Source: a virus. Taken from it: DNA of 64,000 bases. Of the stretch, positions 58,601 to 64,000 are shown in pieces. The stretch lies in IMG/VR virus record IMGVR_UViG_3300009080_000001, positions 1 through 64,000 of that record, one strand, 5' to 3'. The stretch's first letter is position 1. Every line of letters starts with the position of its first letter. A program made the position numbers and the translations under genes. The notes under the pieces are model-generated. The model had not been told where the DNA came from, ran no database searches, and saw nothing but the letters and a program-made list of their open reading frames with translations.

Positions 58601-58659
58601 TCTTGTTCTTCTACAGCAGAGAAATCTAAATCATCAAAGTTATCTTCTTTTTTAGCCAT
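55609..58659 (-). CDS. Large internal virion or ejection-type protein, 1016 aa
   Basis: The N-terminus repeats DDLDFSAVEEQDNFDDLDFAPV (two copies of NFDDLDF). Ala/Gly-rich hydrophobic stretches occur (about residues 100-210), then long helical regions. Near residue 840 GDINENGIVDAEEV is an EF-hand/dockerin-like calcium loop. The end is Gln/Glu-rich. Length and hydrophobic patches fit an ejected internal protein that helps DNA across the envelope. Inferred. Confidence 0.72.
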   Translation of the reverse strand: MAKKEDNFDDLDFSAVEEQDNFDDLDFAPVDDEISMTETAALAGGQGLTMGMLDELYGMFAAKGGASPRQMIQDPEGSAAKEKEMMESYVKERDVAREHIKAAKKENPGTAITAEALGGIIPAAFTGGGAAAAKTGAALAGKAPMVKSLSGLAKEGAKFGGAYGFGESEGETLPELAQDTAVGATTGALAAPAMSLGLKAGVKGVKKVGEGLSDLAEKFPTISKPFKFAKEHGMTSNKERSKIMEKEVKSLVDDIKKAFKDIGMDDKLAAQKAARAEETLNLTGDLQAIANGLKEEAGMLTGSASNKIMKMADQVETMAVGNQTKAAQKLVEKTKDEIQKKMDASTRKETMAPIKAESKIAKHILKSGDELENIQEGQFQFDDLAEIPWDTKGGNLSRSRAKFTEEVLDEAGEPIKQSYQKQFIDDTTPFSPSSIKVGKDGDKIVAQYMNEATGEVFNKYGALPPKGLNFEKMDIDTLQKWVKTVGGKAFDRNDPEKDMYIELWKLGRDKITELLPLLSEKKAGQAKLYQLMDIMNIDKSVLSKNLSHPDMVKLIKGIPSKLGTEKDYLQRHIVKEGDDISKGLDRLELTADVDNILEGSISHTGEFTRAGVMQKATGILSEGMGSLYGKGERLSKMLTKPVSAVSDMSSKLLSKMSPEKINQFRSSMVKSENKGLQMYADELERLVNSDPESRDKIMFSLSQAPAFRKSLGKFIKEMDDQMSSDIGLPENELNDLLDSYKGTIVPERQPDSVEESGDYSDNIDKDLMHRLEGFKEQGYIPKSRSGKVLGKSGVTIANALDLGQRDNLNDLDLDPAIKEKLTPYLGKKKQEADEFLAENPLDLSGDINENGIVDAEEVENATAGAYYDKVQSNFNKNNKHDKEFEDLPDPVKTVLYSKQFQTGKLGNNLINAASNDEDYSDVVDVLKSSTNTRRQEEGKYLEQKLEELQKAKDRESKQLGSGALPGTERSSLDDLMGKLQGLDVDEADKAEMEEAAFGGDMSKLQELIDQYKGIVG

Positions 58660-59981
58660 TACATAAGTCCTTTAGCTCTTAATCCTTTTATAATCCTTTC
58701 TCTTGAAGCGTTAGGATTCTTTTCTTGCATCTTTTGAATTAACATTTCTGGATCAGCTTTGGTAGATTCTTTCTTACCTTTTAACAGATCTGATGCGTAC
58801 TTATCTAAGTCTCTAAACCCAGCTTTCTTCAAGTTTGGTATTTGTGTTTTATCTACAATTTGTAATTCACCTTTAGGGTCAACTATAGTAGTTTGTTCAC
58901 CTCTTAATATAGGATGATCAAATCTATCTAAGTTTCCGTATTTATCAACATAATCAGCTTTAGCTTGTGATACTATCCTATCTTTTAATAGTGAACTTTT
59001 AGATCCTAATAGTATTTGTACGTTAGTTTCGTCATCATTTGAAACAGAAGCCTGAGTTGATTTCCATGCTCTACGTTCAGCATCTGAATCTACAGCCTTA
59101 CTCATACCAGCAAATGTACTAACCATGTTCTTTAGGTCAATATCTTTAAACTTAGCATCTAATGACTCGGTATCTTGACTTACATATTTAGTTAGTCCAC
59201 CTAATGTAGCAATAGGACCAGTTCCTAAAGTTTCATCTTTACTATATTGTAATTGAGCGTTCATAGCTTCGTCAACTTTTGACATATTGTTTGCATTTGT
59301 TTGTAATGCTTTCTGAGACTCAGCGAAATCAGCAGCTTGTTTCTTATGTACTGCTTTGCCGAATTCAGTTTCTTTTGGTTTCTTACCTTCTGATTTAAGT
59401 TTCTTTTCAGCTAACTCTACTTGCTTCTTTTGGTAAGGAGTCATCTCATCTTTCTTACCCATAGCCATATAATTCTGATACATCTTTTGAAGGTTTTGCA
59501 TACCAGATAACTCTTCTTTTTTCTTAGAAGATCTTTCTTTTTTTAAGTTTTGAGCATGATTTGATTTTATATCTTTAAATTGACTTCCTTGAGCATAGTT
59601 TAGTAAATTATGTGCAGATGCTAGTACGTCTGGTAAATGATCCTTCCAACCTAACTCTTTTTCAGGTTCAGCTAGTTTAGCTTTATACTGATCGATTAGC
59701 TTAGAGTATTCCTCTTTAGCTTTAGGTTCCATATAAGGAGATCTAGCATCTTCATTAGTCTGTTCTATATCTCTTTTAGTTTGATCTGGGTTTTGTTCAG
59801 AAGAGGCAATTCCCCTAGCAACTCCAGCAACATCTTGAACAGTTTCTCTTTGAGTTTCAGCAGTAGCCGTAGCTTCCTGAGCCATATCCTCTTCTAACGG
59901 AGTAGTTACATACTCTTCTCTTTCTGGAGATCCTCCCATCATAGCAGCTTGTAACTTTTTTAAGTAATCCATATCTTCCAT
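58659..59981 (-). CDS. Virion protein, helical, 440 aa
   Basis: Lys/Glu/Gln-rich and mainly helical, with no membrane segment. Its stop overlaps the start of the 1016-aa gene. Probably a minor or internal virion protein, from position. No family recognised. Confidence 0.68.
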   Translation of the reverse strand: MEDMDYLKKLQAAMMGGSPEREEYVTTPLEEDMAQEATATAETQRETVQDVAGVARGIASSEQNPDQTKRDIEQTNEDARSPYMEPKAKEEYSKLIDQYKAKLAEPEKELGWKDHLPDVLASAHNLLNYAQGSQFKDIKSNHAQNLKKERSSKKKEELSGMQNLQKMYQNYMAMGKKDEMTPYQKKQVELAEKKLKSEGKKPKETEFGKAVHKKQAADFAESQKALQTNANNMSKVDEAMNAQLQYSKDETLGTGPIATLGGLTKYVSQDTESLDAKFKDIDLKNMVSTFAGMSKAVDSDAERRAWKSTQASVSNDDETNVQILLGSKSSLLKDRIVSQAKADYVDKYGNLDRFDHPILRGEQTTIVDPKGELQIVDKTQIPNLKKAGFRDLDKYASDLLKGKKESTKADPEMLIQKMQEKNPNASRERIIKGLRAKGLM

Positions 59982-59983
59982 TA

Positions 59984-61879
59984 TTATTCCCCTAGTGCTG
60001 AAAGTAGTTTTTTAAGTCCACTTACTTTCATGTCTTCACCATTGTCAATTTCTTCTGTTAATTCCTCTTGATATCCTGAAGGCACACCTTCCACTATATC
60101 ATCTTCTCCTAAGCTGTCAACACTTTCTTCACCTCTTAATATATCCATTAAGCGTTGTTGTTGAGCAACATTTAGTACTGCTTCTCCAGAGTTTAGTCTT
60201 GCATCAACTCTATCTCTTTCAAAAGAATCTCCACCAACTACAGCACCTTCGCCTTCAGAATCGAACATTAAGTCTCCGTCTTCAGCTTGTTTAGTTCCTG
60301 AATGTATTCCTCCACATTCGTATGTAGGTTGTCTCATTCTAGCCATTTCTGATATTGGACTAACTCCACCGTCTTCAAATTGAGCACCTTGAAATGCGTT
60401 ACCAAACTGTTGAGATTGTACGGGTGTCATTACGTTTTCAGCTTTTTCTAGTTTAAATGTATCTTCAAAAGCTTCACCTTGTTTTGGCTCTAAAGCTCCC
60501 ATTAATTGGTTAGCAGCTTTAAGTCCCTTAGCAATATTTGCTCCAGACATTCCAGAATCATCGCCTTTAATTAATTCTTGAGCTTGTTCATTTGTTTGTA
60601 TATCAGCAGATGTTTTATCATTACCTTGTCCTAGCAATGCTATGTCTTTTACTTCTTCTCCAGCTATTGCTTTTTTCATATCTTGTTGCATCTTACCTTG
60701 ATCAAAAAATGGGTTTTTTTCTGCAGCTCCAAACCCTTCTCTTAACTCAACTGGCATTTCTGAAACTGGTTCTTTAGCTAAATCAGTTGTATATTGTTTA
60801 CCTTGCCAATCAAAAGATCCGCCATCGCCTTGTTGTGATCTTGCTTGTTTAAATGCGTCTCCAAAAGCAACTCCACCATTTTCTAGTCCAGTTACTTCTT
60901 CTCTAGCTTCTTTTTGAGGAACAAGTTCTCCACGAACTCTCTTCATATAGTCACTTTTAAATTTCTCATGTTGTTTAGATTCTTGAGCTTGCGCTTTGGC
61001 AATACCACCGTCTTCCATTTGAGTTGCTAATGCTCCTGCACCAGCTCCAATAGCAGCTCCCCAAGGACCGAAAGATGCTCCAGCAGATCCACCAGCTAAT
61101 GCACCTTGCATTGCACTTGGTTTCTGAGGTCCAGCAGGTCCAGCACTTATAGAGTTCTGAGATCCGGCTTTTGCCATCTGATTATTAAACTGTTGTTGAT
61201 TAAGCTGGTTTCTAACCTGAGATTGTTGGTTAGCAATATTTGCTCTTGAGTTTTCATTTTGTTGTCTAGCAGATAGATTCATTGCGTTAACATTTTGTCT
61301 ATTCATTGCATTAGCTTTAGCAATTGCATCTTTAGCACTAGCTTGTTGAGATTGTCTTTGGAAATCAGCTCCTTCCATTTGTCCAGCCATTTGTCCCATA
61401 CCTTGAAGGGCAGCCATTCTTTGTTGTTGACCTTGAGCAGCCATTTGCATAGCCTTCTGACGAGCAGAATTAGCTCCTCCCTGACTTCCTTGCAACTTAG
61501 CCATAAGTGATGCACCAGAATCTCCCATACCCTTACGAGCCATTTCTGATTCAATAGCAGCACGTTGAGACTTTTCTTGAGCACCTACTTGTCCCATCAT
61601 CTCTTCCATAGCGAACTTATCTTGAGCTGTTAACCCTTGGTCAGCACGTTCTTGCATTCCAGATAATGCTTGCATCTGTTGCTCTTTCAATCTAGGGTCA
61701 GTACTAATGTCTCCCATAGCAGATTGACCTAATTGTTCGGCATCTAATAATCCAACTAATTCAGGATTCTGAAGTACATATTCTTCAAGTTCTGGAGTAT
61801 CTATAAGCTCCATTCTTTTCATTTTATCCCTTTGAGCCTCTCTCGCTGCTTTATTTGGATCTGCTGCTTTACCACCCAT
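59984..61879 (-). CDS. Gln/Met/Ala-rich virion protein, 631 aa
   Basis: A long Gln/Ala/Met-rich helical region (about residues 80-240) is followed by a Gly/Ala-rich hydrophobic hairpin (ALAGGSAGASFGPWGAAIGAGAGAL, about 255-285) and an acidic C-terminal half with two repeated DGG segments. The glycine-zipper-like patch suggests membrane insertion, as in ejection proteins. Inferred. Confidence 0.7.
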   Translation of the reverse strand: MGGKAADPNKAAREAQRDKMKRMELIDTPELEEYVLQNPELVGLLDAEQLGQSAMGDISTDPRLKEQQMQALSGMQERADQGLTAQDKFAMEEMMGQVGAQEKSQRAAIESEMARKGMGDSGASLMAKLQGSQGGANSARQKAMQMAAQGQQQRMAALQGMGQMAGQMEGADFQRQSQQASAKDAIAKANAMNRQNVNAMNLSARQQNENSRANIANQQSQVRNQLNQQQFNNQMAKAGSQNSISAGPAGPQKPSAMQGALAGGSAGASFGPWGAAIGAGAGALATQMEDGGIAKAQAQESKQHEKFKSDYMKRVRGELVPQKEAREEVTGLENGGVAFGDAFKQARSQQGDGGSFDWQGKQYTTDLAKEPVSEMPVELREGFGAAEKNPFFDQGKMQQDMKKAIAGEEVKDIALLGQGNDKTSADIQTNEQAQELIKGDDSGMSGANIAKGLKAANQLMGALEPKQGEAFEDTFKLEKAENVMTPVQSQQFGNAFQGAQFEDGGVSPISEMARMRQPTYECGGIHSGTKQAEDGDLMFDSEGEGAVVGGDSFERDRVDARLNSGEAVLNVAQQQRLMDILRGEESVDSLGEDDIVEGVPSGYQEELTEEIDNGEDMKVSGLKKLLSALGE

Positions 61880-61888
61880 CGTTATCTC

Positions 61889-62230
61889 CTATAGGTCTTT
61901 GTAGTAATTATTTCTATGTTTATCATCTGGATCTTTTCCACAATACTCAAATCCAAACTTTAGCATCAATCTATGACTTCTTTTCCATCCGTTTGTTCTT
62001 TCGTCTGTAAAGCCGTAAACTGTTTCTATATCTTTTTTCTTAAACTCTTCTATTAATTCTTCAATAAATTTCTTCATTACTTGTTGACCACGTACTTCCG
62101 GTCTTGAGTATATATCTATTATTGACGCTGAGTTATCCTCTTCATATATTTTGTACGTTATAAAACAATCGTCGTTATGTATTAATTCTACCTCGTCTCT
62201 TTCCTTAAGGTATTGCTTGTATAATTCCAT
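61889..62230 (-). CDS. GNAT-like acetyltransferase, 113 aa
   Basis: IYSRPEVRGQQVMKKFIEELIEEFKKKDIETVYGFTDERTNG...RLMLKFGFEY gives the GNAT pattern: a V(R)GQ.(V)..K acetyl-CoA loop and the terminal LM.K.GF.Y strand. It sits within a late virion operon, where small GNAT genes occur in some phages. The target is unknown. Confidence 0.75.
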   Translation of the reverse strand: MELYKQYLKERDEVELIHNDDCFITYKIYEEDNSASIIDIYSRPEVRGQQVMKKFIEELIEEFKKKDIETVYGFTDERTNGWKRSHRLMLKFGFEYCGKDPDDKHRNNYYKDL

Positions 62231-63760
62231 CTACTTTAACCCTCTTCCTCCGCCTGAACCACCTTCTCTTGTTGGAACCTGTTCTGGAGCTAGTTCTAAG
62301 TCTCCAATAGAGTCTAAACTTCTAACATCTTCTTGTCCTAATAGACCTTTTAGTTTTTGGAATCTAGAAAGGTTTTCTTGTGTTTGAGGTAACATTCCTG
62401 ATATCTCATTTGACAGTAAACCTTTAGTGCTATTATATGCTTCTTGTTGTTCTTGTTGACTTTGCATTTGGTCCCAAGCTTTCTTTGCTAGTATTTGTTG
62501 ATGATTTCTATCACTACTAAAATGTGTTTTACTACCAAATGGGTCCATATATTTTTTTTCTAATTCTAATAAAGCTTCTGGGTTTTGGAGATTAGCAATA
62601 TCAGCGTTGAATTTATCTCCTAAAGTTTTCCATCCTGATTTATGTATAGGAACTGAATACTTCCCTGCTCCTGCTCTAGAATCTGCGGCTTTCATTTCAG
62701 CTTTAATTCTACCTAGTAAAGCAGATTTAGCGTTATCGAAACTTCCTTGACTTCCACTTATAAGACTCTCGTAATCTTTATCCATAGTTTGGTTCTGAGC
62801 ATAGTCAGCTTCTAAACCTTTTAACTTACTATAATTATCTTCTAAATTAGCAAATTGATCTGATCCCATTTGATCAGTAGCAAGTCCTGTTACATAATCA
62901 CCAAATTGATCTCTTTCTCTTTGAAATTGTCCAACATTTGATGTAAATTGTTGACTCATATCAGATATATTTTTATCTAAAGCATTAGCTTCGTCTTGAA
63001 CACCTTGCGTTATTTGTTGTCTAGCTTGATCGTCACCTGAAGTAATTAATTGATCTAGACCACCCATACCTTGAGTATATGCACCTTGTTTACTAAATGT
63101 ATCTTGAAGAAGGTTTCTACGACCTTGTTCAGTTCCAGCTTGTCCAGCCATTTGCTGTAAAGCTCTTGCTTTTTGAGATTGTTCAGCTAAACTAACATTA
63201 CCAACATCTATCATTCCTTTTGGTCCTGCAGATAATTCTTGGAACCTAGAGGCTTGATCTTCTTGAGTAGGTTGAGGTGTTACTGGTGCTTCAGTAGCCG
63301 CTGGTTGTTGAGGTTGATTTGTCCCCATTACGTTTCCAACAATGTTCTCAGCTTCTTGTTTCTGACTAGCAAGTGATGCTTGGTTTGAGTCCAAAGCAGC
63401 CTTCATATCAGCTTGTTTCTTTTCTGCTTGTGCAGCAATATCAGATGCTTGTGATCCAACATTCTCTGTAACTGCTCCTGCCATCTTCTGTGCTTGAGGT
63501 TTGTTCTTTTGAACATACTTCTGGATATTTGTAAACATTCCAGAAGAGGCTGGTTTACTTGACTGTTGCGGCTGTTGAGCTGCTCCAGCTTGAGTTGATG
63601 ACATTCCGGCTTGTACTGTTGATGGTTGAGATGGTGCGGCTTGGGAAGCCTGAGAGTCCTGACCTTGAGGTTGTGCAGCAGGTTGCTGACCACCCGTAAG
63701 GGGAGTAGAAGAAACTACTTGATTTTGATCTGGTTTGTTGTTTGACGCATCGTATGCCAT
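62231..63760 (-). CDS. Gln/Ser-rich virion protein, 509 aa
   Basis: The N-terminal about 90 residues are low-complexity Gln/Pro/Ser/Ala. The body is helical and the tail Gly-rich (GGSGGGRGLK). It is the first gene after a late promoter and heads the operon of large virion proteins. Probably internal or ejected. No family recognised. Confidence 0.7.
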   Translation of the reverse strand: MAYDASNNKPDQNQVVSSTPLTGGQQPAAQPQGQDSQASQAAPSQPSTVQAGMSSTQAGAAQQPQQSSKPASSGMFTNIQKYVQKNKPQAQKMAGAVTENVGSQASDIAAQAEKKQADMKAALDSNQASLASQKQEAENIVGNVMGTNQPQQPAATEAPVTPQPTQEDQASRFQELSAGPKGMIDVGNVSLAEQSQKARALQQMAGQAGTEQGRRNLLQDTFSKQGAYTQGMGGLDQLITSGDDQARQQITQGVQDEANALDKNISDMSQQFTSNVGQFQRERDQFGDYVTGLATDQMGSDQFANLEDNYSKLKGLEADYAQNQTMDKDYESLISGSQGSFDNAKSALLGRIKAEMKAADSRAGAGKYSVPIHKSGWKTLGDKFNADIANLQNPEALLELEKKYMDPFGSKTHFSSDRNHQQILAKKAWDQMQSQQEQQEAYNSTKGLLSNEISGMLPQTQENLSRFQKLKGLLGQEDVRSLDSIGDLELAPEQVPTREGGSGGGRGLK

Positions 63761-63786
63761 AAATGTCCTGTTTTATTTATATCTCT

Positions 63787-63805
63787 ATATATAGTTGTTA
63801 AATTT
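63787..63805 (-). promoter_or_regulatory. Late promoter-like box for virion-protein operon
   Basis: The minus strand has ATTTAACAACTATAT (63803-63789) with upstream GTACGAATTTCGTATAA shared with the copy at 11337. It lies 29 bases before the 509-aa gene start. Confidence 0.78.
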
Positions 63806-63845
63806 ATACGAAATTCGTACAATAAAATTAAAAAAATGAACAATT

Positions 63846-64000
63846 CTAGTATATTACAAGTGTTATTTGGAACTTATTATTAGCTGGAAGACCTGTAATA
63901 CTGTGTATTTTTATTAGATCTCCTCCAATTGGGCTAAAATTGACAAAGGGTTGTGAAGTTGGATAAATACTTGAATTCGTTAGATTATAAGCTCTTATTA
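63846..64000 (-). CDS. C-terminal end of a late protein cut by right edge
   Basis: On the minus strand an open frame enters from the right edge and ends in TAG at 63846, giving about 51 residues (...LTNSSIYPTSQPFVNFSPIGG...FQITLVIY). Ser/Thr/Asn-rich, beta-like, as in appendage or fibre C-termini. The rest lies outside the window. A continuation of the fibre gene across the ends of a circular map is possible by frame. Confidence 0.55.
   Translation of the reverse strand, partial: IRAYNLTNSSIYPTSQPFVNFSPIGGDLIKIHSITGLPANNKFQITLVIY

Noticed and set aside
1-64000. The window as a complete circular genome, with the fibre gene continuing from base 1 into 64000
   Set aside because: The frames are compatible across the junction, but that has a one-in-three chance, and no tail tube, nozzle, endolysin or polymerase for the late promoters is seen, so genes are probably missing beyond the edges.

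Overview
This window is most of the genome of an AT-rich, apparently lytic tailed phage. It contains large terminase, portal, major capsid and scaffold-like genes, a fibre, glutamine-rich virion proteins, and phage-type replication genes (family A DNA polymerase, PrimPol-DnaB primase-helicase, ERF annealing protein, RecB/Cas4-like nuclease, endonuclease VII). I see no integrase, lysogeny repressor, tRNA or CRISPR array. The host is probably Gram-negative, because several lipoproteins, a signal peptide, a candidate single-protein spanin and standard sigma70-type promoters are present. A short-tailed (podovirus-like) virion is an inference: internal-protein-like genes are present, and no sheath or recognisable tape measure is seen.

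Layout. Positions 1-11313 (minus strand) are late structural and packaging genes: fibre (cut by the left edge), a 165-aa structural protein, capsid, scaffold, portal, an HNH gene, terminase and a few small genes. Positions 11330-11712 hold a divergent control region with a probable small noncoding RNA. Positions 11712-15758 are a plus-strand operon of small genes. Positions 15760-17510 are a mostly noncoding control or origin-like region with two 34-bp dyads, divergent promoters, an operator family and structured RNA. Positions 17511-27650 are early small genes, each group preceded by a palindromic operator plus a sigma70-type promoter. This region also carries a lipoprotein, a gp88-like protein, a GHKL (rIIA-like) ATPase, a MoxR AAA+ ATPase and a PhaR-like DNA-binding protein. 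Positions 27729-55325 are one long, tightly overlapped plus-strand array of VWA-metallopeptidase, nucleotide metabolism, replication and recombination genes, two ClpP-like proteases, membrane and lysis-like genes, and many small paralogues. Positions 55317-64000 return to minus-strand late virion genes.

Two regulatory systems can be read directly. Early genes use TTGAC(A/G)/TATAAT-type promoters preceded by a GTAA(A)NNTTAC palindrome. Late minus-strand units use a different, strongly conserved element (ATTTAACAACTATAT, six copies) that suggests a phage-specific RNA polymerase or specificity factor.

The most unusual feature is a module of about 22-28 residues (consensus TRLARKMYP...DGWLYV) in at least 26 proteins across 12.7-55.3 kb. 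It is usually the extreme C-terminus of small VGD-type proteins. It is also inserted inside the DNA polymerase and fused to pieces resembling the phage's own portal and capsid proteins. Its codons are scrambled while the peptide is kept, so selection acts on the peptide. I do not recognise it as a described domain.
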